From the NCBI GenBank assembly GCA_030430155.1, contig JAUIFV010000035.1, forward strand, positions 1 through 33,305: a DNA stretch of 33,305 nucleotides. Direction: 5' to 3'. Position 1 is the stretch's first letter. Each line of letters starts with the position of its first letter. Origin of the DNA: Gammaproteobacteria bacterium. Lineage in GTDB: Bacteria > Pseudomonadota > Gammaproteobacteria > Xanthomonadales > SZUA-5. The notes below the pieces were generated by a model, which saw only the letters and a program-made list of their open reading frames with translations, searched no databases and was not told where the DNA came from. Below are positions 6,291 to 14,712 of the stretch, piece by piece. Position numbers and translations under genes: made by a program.

Positions 6291-8111
6291 CTAAGCGTTC
6301 GCCACTACACCACCAGCCGCGATATACGCCTCCACCTGCCGCTCCAACAACGGCATCGGCATCGCCCCATTAAGCAGTATCACCTTGTGGAACTCGCGGA
6401 TATCAAAGCGATCACCAAGTTCAGCCTCCGCGCGGGCGCGCAGTTCCTGGATCTTGATCATGCCGATCTTGTAGGCCAGGGCCTGGCCGGGGTTGACCAG
6501 ATAGCGTTCGATTTCCGCTTCGACCTCGGTGTCGCCCATGCCGGTCTTCTCGAGCATGAATTCGATGGCCCGCTCGCGGCTCCAGCGCTTGGCGTGCATG
6601 CCGGTGTCGACCACCAGGCGCACGGCGCGGAACATCTCGGCCTGCAGGCGGCCCAGTTCGCTCAACTGATCCGGATGGAAGCCGGCCTCGTGAGCCAGAT
6701 GTTCGCTGTACAGCGCCCAGCCCTCGGAATAGGCGGTGAAGGGAATGATGGTGCGGAAGGTGGGCAGACCCTCCAGTTCCCGCGCCAGCGCGATCTGGAA
6801 GTGATGCCCGGGTATGCCTTCGTGATAGGCCAGGGTGCGCATGCCGAAGCGCGGAATCTCGCGGACGTCGCGCAGATTGGCGTAGAAAATGCCCGGCTGT
6901 GAGCCGTCCATGGTCGGGCCGTTGTAGTAGGCGCCCGGGGCGGTCTTCTCCTTGAACTCGGGGATCCGCCGCACCTCCAACTCGGCCTTGGGCAGCTTGG
7001 AGAAGTACTTACCCATCTTCGGCTCGATCTCGGCGTAGATTGCCTGGTAGTCGGCAAGGATCTGCTCGCGCCCGGCATCGGTGTCGGGGTAGAGCTGGTC
7101 GGGTCGCTTGGCCAGCTGCTGCACACGCTCGCCAATCGTCCCCTCGACCAGCCCTTCGGCGACCAGGATCGCGTCCATTTCCTGCTCGATGCGTGCCACT
7201 TCGTCCAGACCGATCCGATGGATGGCGTCGGCGTCCATCTTGGTGGTGGTGTGGTTCTCGATCTGGTGGGCGTAGTAGGCGTCGCCGTCAGGCAGACGCC
7301 AGGCGCCGTCGTTGCTCAGGCCCTTGCTCTGCAGCTGGTCGAAGTAGCTGATGTAGCTCTGATAGGCCGGGTAAACGCGGTTCTCGATCCGATCAGCGAT
7401 TTCCGCCATGAGCTCGTCACAGCACTGCTGCTCGGCGGGAAGTTCGGCCAGACGCTCGGCAACCGAGGTGTAGATGATGTTCTCGGTGGGCTTTGTGGCG
7501 ACAAACTCGCGCATCTCCACCAGCACCTTCTCCACCGCAAAGCGCGGCGGCAGGATGCCCTTCTCTTCGCGCAGTTTGATCCCCACCATCACCTGTTCGA
7601 ACTTGGTCGGCAGCTTGTCCAGTCTAGCGATGTAGTTGCGCACATCGGTCTCGTCGGTGATCCGATGCTGGGTGGCCAGGAAGGTCGGCACATTGGACTG
7701 GATGCCCCACAGCTGATTCACCGGGAAGTTGTGATACCGCCAAGGATCGCCGCGCTGCTGCAAATCCAGGAAAAACTCCAGGATGTCGTAGCTCAGCGCT
7801 TCCTGACCGCTCATCGCACTGCGGTCGTAGCGACGCAGCGTCTCCAGATCATTGCGCAGCTTGGCGCGGATCTTGTCCTGCTGCGCCTGTGACTCGTCAT
7901 CCCAATCGTCGTCGTAGTAGCGCAATCCCAGCGGCCGCAGCATGCCCATGCCGGTGAGCATTTCCGGGCTATCGAGCATGAACTCGACAAAGACCCGCTC
8001 ATAGAACAACCGCGTGTGCACCGGCTTGAAGTAGATGGTGTGCAGGACGAAGGCTGTGAGCAGCAGCACCAGCAGGCCAAACAGCATGGCCAAACGCTTG
8101 ATCCACTTCAT
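6291..8111 (-). CDS. DUF885 family metallopeptidase-like protein, membrane-anchored
   Basis: A 606-residue member of the DUF885 family, which resembles zinc carboxypeptidases; substrate unknown. The metal-site motif YHEGIPGHHFQ contains HEGIPGHH (430–437), and a downstream FTAYSEGWALYSEH supplies the glutamate (about E463). Family core segments such as PGAYYNGP and GIFYANLRD are present. The start is placed at MKWIKRLAML, giving a basic n-region and a hydrophobic segment (about 5–28), so it is probably exported with an N-terminal anchor. An upstream in-frame ATG (8210) would prepend 33 residues translated from repeat DNA. The stop directly abuts a heptad array. Confidence 0.85.
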   Translation of the reverse strand: MKWIKRLAMLFGLLVLLLTAFVLHTIYFKPVHTRLFYERVFVEFMLDSPEMLTGMGMLRPLGLRYYDDDWDDESQAQQDKIRAKLRNDLETLRRYDRSAMSGQEALSYDILEFFLDLQQRGDPWRYHNFPVNQLWGIQSNVPTFLATQHRITDETDVRNYIARLDKLPTKFEQVMVGIKLREEKGILPPRFAVEKVLVEMREFVATKPTENIIYTSVAERLAELPAEQQCCDELMAEIADRIENRVYPAYQSYISYFDQLQSKGLSNDGAWRLPDGDAYYAHQIENHTTTKMDADAIHRIGLDEVARIEQEMDAILVAEGLVEGTIGERVQQLAKRPDQLYPDTDAGREQILADYQAIYAEIEPKMGKYFSKLPKAELEVRRIPEFKEKTAPGAYYNGPTMDGSQPGIFYANLRDVREIPRFGMRTLAYHEGIPGHHFQIALARELEGLPTFRTIIPFTAYSEGWALYSEHLAHEAGFHPDQLSELGRLQAEMFRAVRLVVDTGMHAKRWSRERAIEFMLEKTGMGDTEVEAEIERYLVNPGQALAYKIGMIKIQELRARAEAELGDRFDIREFHKVILLNGAMPMPLLERQVEAYIAAGGVVANA

Positions 8112-8189
8112 GGTTGTTTTCCGTTGCGGCGACGAACCGGCGAGCGTAGCGCAGCCGTGGGGGGGCTGCCTGCGCTGGAAGTCATGGAG

Positions 8190-8245
8190 AGGGCCCAGGG
8201 CCCAGGGCACAGGGCCCAGGGCACAGGGCGGGCTCTGGGCCCAGG
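8190..8245. repeat. Heptad array upstream of the DUF885 gene
   Basis: Six consecutive AGGGCMC-type units on the plus strand (8190–8231), then gctctgg and gcccagg, which turn the orientation round. It lies between the DUF885 start and the DoxX stop, and is the mirror image of the array at 6231–6289, so the DUF885 gene is bracketed by inverted arrays. Confidence 0.8.
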
Positions 8246-8266
8246 GCTGACGTCCCTACGCTCTTC

Positions 8267-8292
8267 TGGCTACTGGCACTGGCTACTGGAAC
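8267..8292. repeat. 13-bp tandem duplication next to the DoxX stop
   Basis: tggctactggcac is followed at once by tggctactggaac (12 of 13 bases identical), ending six bases before the DoxX stop codon. From the gene it reads as alternating six- and seven-base steps beginning AG (AGTTCC, AGTAGCC, AGTGCC, AGTAGCC). Confidence 0.75.
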
Positions 8293-8298
8293 TCGCTG

Positions 8299-8997
8299 TT
8301 ACCCAACCACCCAACGCTGAAAAGCCAGCAACGCCAACCCAACCACGATCAGCGTCGCGCCGACCAGCGGCATCAGCATCAGGAAGGGCAACCCGAACAG
8401 CAGCGCAGCCAGTCCGAAGGCGGCGAAGTCGGCCACTGCCGGCGGATGCGGGTCGGCGCCCAGGGGAATGCCGAACAGATAGTCCAGGCTCAGCTTGCCC
8501 GGTCCGGTAAAGATCAGCGGCAGCAGCATGACCGCCAGGATCAGCGGCAGCTTGTAGTTGCCGAAACCCTTGTCGCTGATCGAGTAGCCGGCGAGCAGCT
8601 CGGTCCACATCGTCCACGCATCTGGCCAGTGGGCAACGGCGATGGCGACAAAGGTCAAAAAGAACAGGCTGAAGGCCACCAGCCGGGTGCCCAGGCCGAC
8701 GATCAACAGCACCGCACCGATCAGCTCGAACCAGGTCGCCATGCCCCAGCTCAGCCCGGCCGGCACCGCGCTGAAGGGAAAGGGGAACTGATCCTGCACC
8801 TGCGCAAACCAGTTCTCGCCGCCCAGCTTGGCCCGCCCGGCCTCGTAGAACTCCCAACCCAGGATGATTCGCAGCACCAACGGCGGCAAATACTCCCCGA
8901 CCGAGTTCAGCCGCCCGGTGATCGATTCCCAATAGTTCTGCAAGCCGGCGAGGGTATTCGGGTTCAAGGCGGAATCCTGGTTTGAGCGAGTGGGCAA
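8299..8997 (-). CDS. DoxX family integral membrane protein
   Basis: A 232-residue inner-membrane protein. Family features are the N-terminal LPPLVLRIILGWEFYEAGRAKLGG (about residues 38–61, helix 1 with the ExGxxKL-type end) and hydrophobic helices near 82–104 (WGMATWFELIGAVLLIVGLGTRL), 105–123, 148–164 and 191–225. DoxX-type proteins are linked to redox or thiol stress and quinone chemistry; the role of this subgroup is not established. The frame begins at a TTG with only a weak ribosome site, and no ATG lies near the N-terminus, so the start is uncertain. Heptad arrays lie on both sides. Confidence 0.75.
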   Translation of the reverse strand: MPTRSNQDSALNPNTLAGLQNYWESITGRLNSVGEYLPPLVLRIILGWEFYEAGRAKLGGENWFAQVQDQFPFPFSAVPAGLSWGMATWFELIGAVLLIVGLGTRLVAFSLFFLTFVAIAVAHWPDAWTMWTELLAGYSISDKGFGNYKLPLILAVMLLPLIFTGPGKLSLDYLFGIPLGADPHPPAVADFAAFGLAALLFGLPFLMLMPLVGATLIVVGLALLAFQRWVVG

Positions 8998-9033
8998 AGG
9001 TGCCTGTAGCGGGGTGGTGGGTCAATGCCTGGA

Positions 9034-9061
9034 AGGGCCCAGGGCCCAGGGCATAGGGCCC
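9034..9061. repeat. Heptad array, four AGGGCCC-type units
   Basis: Units AGGGCCC, AGGGCCC, AGGGCAT, AGGGCCC on the plus strand, just upstream of the DoxX gene. They face the opposite-sense array at 9091–9187 across a 29-base spacer. Confidence 0.8.
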
Positions 9062-9090
9062 AGGAGAGCGTGTTCCTCCGCTGTCGACCG

Positions 9091-9187
9091 ACTGGGCCTT
9101 GGGGCCTTGGGCCTTGGCCCGGCTTCAGGGACCAGAAGTGCGGGGCGGCTCCGAGCTCTGCTGGGCCCTGGGCCCTGTGCCCTATCC
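9091..9187. repeat. Two heptad blocks ending in the flavoprotein stop codon
   Basis: Block 1 (9091–9118) is degenerate: actgggc, cttgggg, ccttggg, ccttggc. Block 2 (9160–9187) is gctgggc, cctgggc, cctgtgc, cctatcc and overlaps the minus-strand stop codon (9182–9184), so the TAG supplies the AG of the first AGGGCAC unit on the coding strand. Confidence 0.75.
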
Positions 9188-11323
9188 CCTCCGCCACCGA
9201 TGAAAGCGCTCCGCCCAGCGCAGCGCGCCCTCCGGCGCGTGCGCCTTCTTCCACACCCCCGCCGCGTACTTGGCCGACTCGGACCAGGTCGGATAGGGGT
9301 GGATGGTGCCGAGGATCTTGTTTAGGCCGAGTTTCCAGCGCATCGCCAGGGTGAACTCGGCGAGCAGTTCGCCGGCGTGGGCGCCGATCACGGTGGCGCC
9401 GAGGATCTGGTCCTTGCCGGGTGGGGTGATCACCCGCACCACGCCTTCGGCGGCGCCGTCGGCGATGGCCCGGTCCAGATCGTCCAACCCGTAGCTGGTC
9501 ACCTCGACCGCAATGCCCTGCTCGGCGGCGTCACTCTCGGTCAGACCGACGCTGGCCACTTCCGGCTCGGTGAAGGTCACCCGCGGGATCACCCGGTAGT
9601 CGGTCTTGTAGGTCCAGAACGGGCTGAGCAGCCCGTTGACCGCCGCATACCAGGCCTGATGCGAGCTGAAGTGGGTGAACTGATAGGGCCCGGCGACGTC
9701 GCCGCAGACGTAGATGTTGGGGTAGTTGGTGCGCAGATAGGCATCGTGATCGATGGTGCCGCCGCGCTTGGCCAGGTTGATACCCAGCTCCTCCAAGCCG
9801 AGGTTCTCGGTATTCGGCTTGCGACCCAGGGCCAGCAGTAGGGCGTCGTATTCGATCGCCACCTCGCCATCGGGCCCTTCGCAGTGCAGCACGCCGCCGT
9901 CTTCACCGCCGACAACCCGGCTGGCCTTATGCGCCAGGCGCACGTCCAGCCCTTCATCGCGCAGCTGCGCCAGCAGCATCTGGCCGGCGACCGGGTCTTC
10001 CTTGATCAGCAGCTTGTCGGCCATCTCCACCACGCAGACTTTGCTGCCCAGCCGGGCAAAACTCTGCGCCAGCTCGCAGCCAATCGGACCGCCGCCGATC
10101 ACGGTCAGCCGCTTGGGCAGCTGGCGCAGCGACCAGATGGTGTCGGAGGTGTAGTAGGCGGCGCCGACGAGGCCGGGAATGGGCGGCACCAGCGGCCGCG
10201 CGCCGGTGGCGATGACCAGGGTGCGCGCCGACAGCCGATCACCGTTGACCTCCACCTCCCAGGGCGAAACGATCTTCGCCTCGCCGGCGATGCAGTCCAC
10301 GCCCAGCCCGGTGTAGCGCTCCACCGAGTCGTGCGGCTCGATGTCGGCGATCACCTTCTCGACCCGCTCCATCACCGCGGCGAAGCGCACGCCGGGATCG
10401 GCGTCGGTCAGTCCCCATTCCGAGGCGCGGCGCATTTCCGCCGCCAGCCGCGCCGAACGAATCAGCGCCTTGGATGGCACGCAGCCGGTGTTGAGGCAGT
10501 CACCGCCCATCTTGTGCCGTTCGATCAGGCCCACCTTGGCCTTGACCGCCGCGGCGATGTAGGCGGTGACCAGCCCCCCGGAGCCGGCGCCGATCACCAG
10601 CATGTTGAAGTCGAAACGCTTGGGCCGGGCGTGGCCGGCATAGACCTTGCGGGCACGCAAGAAGTCGAGCAGCTTGCGGCCAATTAGCGGCAGCAATCCG
10701 AGCAGCACGAAGGCGCCGATCAGCGATGGCGAGAGGATCCCGCTAAGCGAGTCGATCTGCGCCAGTTCGCGCCCCGCGTTCACGTAGACCAGCGTGCCGG
10801 CCAGCATGCCCAGCTGACTGACCCAGGCAAAGGTCCAGGCGCGCAGCGCGGTCAGCCCCATCACCAGGTTGATCACGAAGAATGGGAACACCGGCACCAG
10901 ACGCAGCCCGAAAAGGTAGAAGGCGCCGTCCTTCTCCAGGCCGGCGTCTATCGCCTTCAATCGATCACCAAAGCGCTGCTTGACCCAGTCGCGGAACAGG
11001 AAACGACTAAGCAGGAAGGCCAGCGTCGCGCCCAGCGTGCTGGCAAAGCTCACCACCAGCGTGCCCACCGCCAGCCCGAACAGGGCCCCGGCACCCAGGG
11101 TCATGATCGCCGCCCCGGGCAGCGACAGCGCTGTGACCAGCACATAGCCGCAGAAGAACACCGCAATCACCGCAACGGGGTGCGCCTGGTAGGTCGCGGT
11201 CAGCTTGCTGATCTGCTGATTGAGCGATTCCAGCGTCAGAAACTCGCGGCCGCCGCTGAGGAAAAACGCGACGATCGCCAGCACCACGCCGACGGCAACC
11301 AACAAACGCAGCTTTGAGCGCAT
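9182..11323 (-). CDS. Fusion of TVP38/TMEM64 (DedA-like) membrane domain and flavoprotein disulfide reductase
   Basis: A 713-residue two-domain protein. Residues about 1–225 are a TVP38/TMEM64 (SNARE-associated, DedA-like) membrane domain with a helix near 5–22 and the family core LPGAAIMTLGAGALFGLAVG and LRLVPVFPFFVINLVMGL. Residues about 240–713 form an FAD/NAD(P)H disulfide oxidoreductase: GAGSGG (245–250), redox pair C276 and C281 in GGDCLNTGCVPSK, a second Rossmann loop VIGGGPIGCE, and a C-terminal HPYPTWSE. It is mercuric-reductase-like, but the MerA metal-binding N-terminal domain and C-terminal Cys pair are absent, so a thiol or quinone substrate is more likely. The start at 11323 has a ggggaaaa ribosome site; ATG at 11350 is an alternative adding nine residues. 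Confidence 0.87.
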   Translation of the reverse strand: MRSKLRLLVAVGVVLAIVAFFLSGGREFLTLESLNQQISKLTATYQAHPVAVIAVFFCGYVLVTALSLPGAAIMTLGAGALFGLAVGTLVVSFASTLGATLAFLLSRFLFRDWVKQRFGDRLKAIDAGLEKDGAFYLFGLRLVPVFPFFVINLVMGLTALRAWTFAWVSQLGMLAGTLVYVNAGRELAQIDSLSGILSPSLIGAFVLLGLLPLIGRKLLDFLRARKVYAGHARPKRFDFNMLVIGAGSGGLVTAYIAAAVKAKVGLIERHKMGGDCLNTGCVPSKALIRSARLAAEMRRASEWGLTDADPGVRFAAVMERVEKVIADIEPHDSVERYTGLGVDCIAGEAKIVSPWEVEVNGDRLSARTLVIATGARPLVPPIPGLVGAAYYTSDTIWSLRQLPKRLTVIGGGPIGCELAQSFARLGSKVCVVEMADKLLIKEDPVAGQMLLAQLRDEGLDVRLAHKASRVVGGEDGGVLHCEGPDGEVAIEYDALLLALGRKPNTENLGLEELGINLAKRGGTIDHDAYLRTNYPNIYVCGDVAGPYQFTHFSSHQAWYAAVNGLLSPFWTYKTDYRVIPRVTFTEPEVASVGLTESDAAEQGIAVEVTSYGLDDLDRAIADGAAEGVVRVITPPGKDQILGATVIGAHAGELLAEFTLAMRWKLGLNKILGTIHPYPTWSESAKYAAGVWKKAHAPEGALRWAERFHRWRRG

Positions 11324-11581
11324 CGGCTTTTCCCCAGAGGTCAACGACATTGAGCCCGGATTATTCCCGACCGGGCGCAGGCAGGGTAGCTGAGCAGACC
11401 GTGCGTAGGGCGGTATGCTGACAATCGGAGCGTTCGCCGCTGGGCCCGGGTGTTCGTCAGCTTTCCTTGCGAGTCAGCCAGAAACGGCGCGCCTGCCCTC
11501 GGCATTCTTGCCTCTCGATTGCCCAAAGTTGGCAGGTGTGTTCTGCTCTGCTCTCACATCGCTGGAGGGGAGCGCTTGGGC

Positions 11582-11836
11582 ATGAGTGTGGAATCGATCC
11601 TGATACTGCTGCTGGTGGGCGCGATTGCCGGCTGGCTGGCTGGCGCGCTGGTGCGCGGCTTCGGCTTTGGTCTGCTGGGCAACATCGTGGTCGGCATCGT
11701 CGGCGCGGCGCTGGCGAGCTTTCTGCTGCCCATGGTCGGCCTGGTCATCGCCGGGGGGATCGTGGGCGCGATCATTCACTCCACCATCGGCGCCGTCGTA
11801 TTACTGCTGCTGATCAAGCTGATCAAGCGCGCGTAA
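11582..11836 (+). CDS. GlsB/YeaQ/YmgE family small membrane protein
   Basis: An 84-residue, very hydrophobic protein with three predicted helices and the glycine-rich pattern of the transglycosylase-associated family (GAIAGWLAGALVRGFGFGLLGNIVVGIVGA). Family members are induced by envelope or general stress; their molecular function is unclear. The start is placed at MSVESILILLL. A strong GGAGGGGAG lies 13 or more bases upstream of this ATG but only about seven from an in-frame TTG (11576), so translation may begin two codons earlier. A hairpin between its stop and the convergent acylphosphatase may terminate both. Confidence 0.85.
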   Translation: MSVESILILLLVGAIAGWLAGALVRGFGFGLLGNIVVGIVGAALASFLLPMVGLVIAGGIVGAIIHSTIGAVVLLLLIKLIKRA

Positions 11837-11867
11837 GTCAGCTCGCCGCTGTAGGCGGACGAGACCA

Positions 11868-11887
11868 GAGCAGACCGCCGTCTGCTC
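11868..11887. terminator. Candidate bidirectional terminator hairpin
   Basis: A perfect 8-bp inverted repeat, gagcagac–cgcc–gtctgctc, sits between convergent genes and overlaps the acylphosphatase stop codon. There is no clear T-tract, so intrinsic termination is only suggested. Confidence 0.45.
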
Positions 11888-12182
11888 AGTCCCAGCGCAC
11901 CTGGAAGTCGCCCTCCACCGCATCCACGTAGGCTCGAGTGGTCACCGCGCGCACCTTGGCCATCGGCGATCCCTCCCACAGCCAGCGCTCCAGCGCCTGC
12001 AGCGCCTGGCGCTCGCCGCGCGCGATGACTTCGACCGCGCCGCCGGGCAAGTTGCGCACCCAGCCGTTCAGGCCCAGGCTGCGCGCCTGGCGTTCGGTGT
12101 AGGCGCGAAAGCTCACGCCCTGCACGCGGCCCTCGACCAGAAAGCGACGGCCGCGAATCTGTTTGGGATCGTCCTCGCTCAA
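11886..12182 (-). CDS. Acylphosphatase
   Basis: Small cytoplasmic enzyme hydrolysing carboxyl-phosphate bonds such as acetyl phosphate. The 98 residues contain the signature FLVEGRVQGVSFRAYTE (14–30), with the phosphate-binding Arg R26, and GLNGWVRNLPGGAVEV (37–52), with catalytic Asn N44. The start is a TTG whose last two bases lie in the stop of the upstream tlpA-like gene (TTGA, 12179–12182), the sort of overlap that gives coupled translation. It is the last gene of a three-gene minus-strand cluster. Confidence 0.9.
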   Translation of the reverse strand: MSEDDPKQIRGRRFLVEGRVQGVSFRAYTERQARSLGLNGWVRNLPGGAVEVIARGERQALQALERWLWEGSPMAKVRAVTTRAYVDAVEGDFQVRWD

Positions 12183-12676
12183 CGGCCTGCGTCTACCGCC
12201 TCTTCGAGCTCGTCGCGGGTGATCGGGCCCAGGTATTTCTTCGCCACGCTGCCATCGGGCGCGATCAGGTAGGTCATCGGCAGGCCGCGCGGGACGTCGA
12301 AGTCCGCCGGCGGCTCAAAGACGTCGATCTGGGCAATCGGGTAATCCACCGGCCGTACTTCCAGGAACTGGCGGATGTCGTCGGCTTCGGTCTCTTCGAA
12401 GGCCAGACCCACCACCTCGATGTCCTCGCGATCGACGTGCAGCTCGTTGAGCTCGGGCATTTCCTTGATGCAGGGCGTACACCAGGTCGCCCAGTAGTTC
12501 ACCACCACCCATTTGCCCTGATGGTCGGCCAGCGTCCAGTTGCCGCCGTTGATCTGCTCTACGCTGAGCACCGGTTTCTCCGGGCTGGCGCTGGCCAGGC
12601 TCGCGGCCAACAGCAGCGAGGCAATGCCGATGGCAACCACTTTACCCATCGGCCGATCAGTCCTTTTGATTCTCAT
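12179..12676 (-). CDS. TlpA-like periplasmic thioredoxin (disulfide reductase)
   Basis: A 165-residue exported thioredoxin-fold protein. An N-terminal signal segment (MRIKRTDRP… then VVAIGIASLLLAASLASA) is followed by the redox motif WATWCTPC (C66, C69) and a late cis-proline motif GLPMTYLI. TlpA/ResA-type proteins keep selected periplasmic cysteines reduced, often for cytochrome maturation; no such genes are nearby, so the partner is unknown. The start at 12676 has an aaaggaag ribosome site and overlaps the yihY-like gene by 20 bases; an internal ATG at 12649 also gives a good signal peptide. The stop overlaps the acylphosphatase TTG start. Confidence 0.85.
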   Translation of the reverse strand: MRIKRTDRPMGKVVAIGIASLLLAASLASASPEKPVLSVEQINGGNWTLADHQGKWVVVNYWATWCTPCIKEMPELNELHVDREDIEVVGLAFEETEADDIRQFLEVRPVDYPIAQIDVFEPPADFDVPRGLPMTYLIAPDGSVAKKYLGPITRDELEEAVDAGR

Positions 12677-13952
12677 CCGTTGCTTCCTTTTTCTCGTTGC
12701 TATTGGCGCTGCTTACCGGACCCGGGCTCAAGCGGCCGTCAAGCAGTTCGGCCAGATTCACGTCCAGCACGTGCTCGGCTGCGGAGGCCGCCTGGGCCAG
12801 CCGCCGCTCCACTGCCAGCGAACCGAGGTCGCCGCCGCTGTCGCCGGATTTGGGCAAGGCGTAGGGCAATTCCCGATACAGCTGACGCAGGCTCATCCGA
12901 TTCAAGTCCCGCGACAATATCCAGCCGCCCAAATCCGTACGCTGAACGATCTTCAACCGATCCAGATCCTCAATCAGCCGATTCAGCGCCTCGTCACTGA
13001 GCCAGGGCAAACGCGCCGCCAGTTCGTTGGAGGCCAGCCCCTTGCCGCTGTGCTGTGCCCGGCGCAGCTGACCCAGTAGATCCAGCAAGGCGGGCAATTG
13101 TTCCCGAGCCGCCGGCGCGCGACGGTCGCGCTCGTAGCTGAATGCCCCCAGACTGGCCGCCAACGAGGCTCCGAGCAGGACGATCAGCCAGGACAGATAC
13201 AGCCAGATCAAAAACACCGGCACCGCCACCACGGCGCCGTAAATCGCTTGGTAGCTGCTGTAGGTGCTGACGTACAGACCGAAGGCGCGCTTGGTGCCTT
13301 CGAACAGCAGCGTCGCCAACAGCGCGCCGGTGACCGCGTGGCGCACCCGCACCGGGGTATTCGGAACCACCAGGTAGGACAGCGTGAAGCCAACCAGAGT
13401 GACCAGGAAGGGCAGCACCGGCAGCACGCCGTGATCGCGCACTTCGCGCACCAGCTGGGCGTCCTCCAGCAGCGGCAGGGAGAACAGATAGGAACTCACC
13501 GCCACACCGGAAACCACCAGCATCGGACCCAAGGTCAGCGCGGTCCAGAACACCACAAAACGCGCCAGCGCGGTGCGCCCGTGGGTAACCCGCCAGATCC
13601 GGTTGAAGGCCTGCTCGATCGAGCTCATGGTCAGCAGCGCACTGACGATCAGCGCCAGCACGCCTACCGCCTTGAGCTGCGAGGCGGACTCGGCCGCCTG
13701 GACCACGAAGGACTGCACTTCGGCGCCGGAGGCGGGAACGAAGTTGGAGAAGATAAACTCGGTCAAGGTGCCGCGAACGGTCTCAAAGACCGGGAACAGC
13801 GAGACGATGGCGATCGCTACCGAGGCCAGCGGTACCAGCGCGAACAGGGTGGTGTAGGCCAGCGCAGCGGCGGCTTCGAAGCACTGGTCATCCCAGAAGC
13901 GCCGCAGCAGGAAGCGCTGAAAGGCCAGCCAATAGTCGCGATCGAAATTCAA
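12657..13952 (-). CDS. YihY/BrkB family inner membrane protein
   Basis: A 431-residue polytopic protein of the YihY/BrkB family, once misnamed ribonuclease BN; function unknown. The family N-terminus FEAAAALAYTTLFALVPLASVAIAIV (about 25–50) is present, with six hydrophobic helices up to about residue 265 (FLIWLYLSWLIVLLGASLAASLGAF is the last). A soluble C-terminal tail of about 160 residues follows, including a winged-helix-like stretch, and ends in a Lys/Glu-rich SNEKKEATDENQKD. The start is TTG with GGAG six bases upstream. It is the first gene of the yihY–tlpA–acylphosphatase cluster and is divergent from wrbA. Confidence 0.85.
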   Translation of the reverse strand: MNFDRDYWLAFQRFLLRRFWDDQCFEAAAALAYTTLFALVPLASVAIAIVSLFPVFETVRGTLTEFIFSNFVPASGAEVQSFVVQAAESASQLKAVGVLALIVSALLTMSSIEQAFNRIWRVTHGRTALARFVVFWTALTLGPMLVVSGVAVSSYLFSLPLLEDAQLVREVRDHGVLPVLPFLVTLVGFTLSYLVVPNTPVRVRHAVTGALLATLLFEGTKRAFGLYVSTYSSYQAIYGAVVAVPVFLIWLYLSWLIVLLGASLAASLGAFSYERDRRAPAAREQLPALLDLLGQLRRAQHSGKGLASNELAARLPWLSDEALNRLIEDLDRLKIVQRTDLGGWILSRDLNRMSLRQLYRELPYALPKSGDSGGDLGSLAVERRLAQAASAAEHVLDVNLAELLDGRLSPGPVSSANSNEKKEATDENQKD

Positions 13953-14106
13953 CGGGGCTCCGGGATCGTAATTCGGGTCAGCAGACCAGCCCGATAGTGT
14001 AAAACAGCCCCTGCCAAGGGGCCTGCTTGCAGAGCAGCCTGGATTCGCTGCGCGTACTTGCGTTTCTTCACCGGCAATTCAATCCCAACCCGCATATCCT
14101 CTCTCG

Positions 14107-14712
14107 ATGGCAAAGCTACTGATCGTTTACTACAGCCGACATGGCGCTACCGCGAAGCTGGCCCGGCGCATCGCCGACGGTGTGGAACAGACCGCAGGCG
14201 CACAGCTGTGCTTACGCAGCGTTCCTCCGGTACAGGCCAACTATAGGCCCGCCAAGGGGGAACCGGTGCCGGAATCGGGGCCACCCTACGCCAGCAAGCA
14301 GGATCTGGCCGAGTGCGATGGGCTGATCATCGGATGCCCGACCCGCTTCGGCTCCATGGCCGCGCCGCTCAAGGCCTATCTGGAGGACAGCGCCGATCTG
14401 TGGGCCAGCGGCGCACTGGTCGGCAAGCCCGCCGCCGCCTTCACCGCCACCGCCAGCCTGCATGGCGGCCAGGAGAGCACTCTGCTGGGCATGCTGTTGC
14501 CGCTGCTGCACCACGGCATGCTGATCACCGGCCTGCCCTACACCGAGGCCGCCCTGAGCGAAACCGAGGCCGGCGGCACGCCCTACGGCCCCAGTCGCTG
14601 GACCGGCGCCGATGGCCAGCGAACCATGGCCGACACGGAGCGCGATCTGGCCCGCGCGCTGGGCCGGCGGATCGCCCGGTTGGCGGTGCGCCTGGCCGGA
14701 GAGCAGACATGA
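14107..14712 (+). CDS. wrbA: WrbA-like NAD(P)H:quinone oxidoreductase
   Basis: Flavodoxin-like FMN enzyme that reduces quinones by two electrons and so limits radical formation. The 201 residues match the family. The FMN phosphate loop is YYSRHGATAKLA (8–19), a second FMN contact is GCPTRFGSMAAPLKAYLE (76–93), and ATASLHGGQEST contributes the conserved HGGxE segment. No signal peptide, so cytoplasmic. The stop overlaps the DUF2069 start (ATGA at 14709–14712), a gene pairing common in gammaproteobacteria. Confidence 0.9.
   Translation: MAKLLIVYYSRHGATAKLARRIADGVEQTAGAQLCLRSVPPVQANYRPAKGEPVPESGPPYASKQDLAECDGLIIGCPTRFGSMAAPLKAYLEDSADLWASGALVGKPAAAFTATASLHGGQESTLLGMLLPLLHHGMLITGLPYTEAALSETEAGGTPYGPSRWTGADGQRTMADTERDLARALGRRIARLAVRLAGEQT

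Noticed and set aside
9182-11323. Mercuric reductase (merA)
   Set aside because: Redox CX4C motif alone is shared by the whole family; the MerA N-terminal metal domain and C-terminal Cys pair are missing and no mer genes are nearby.
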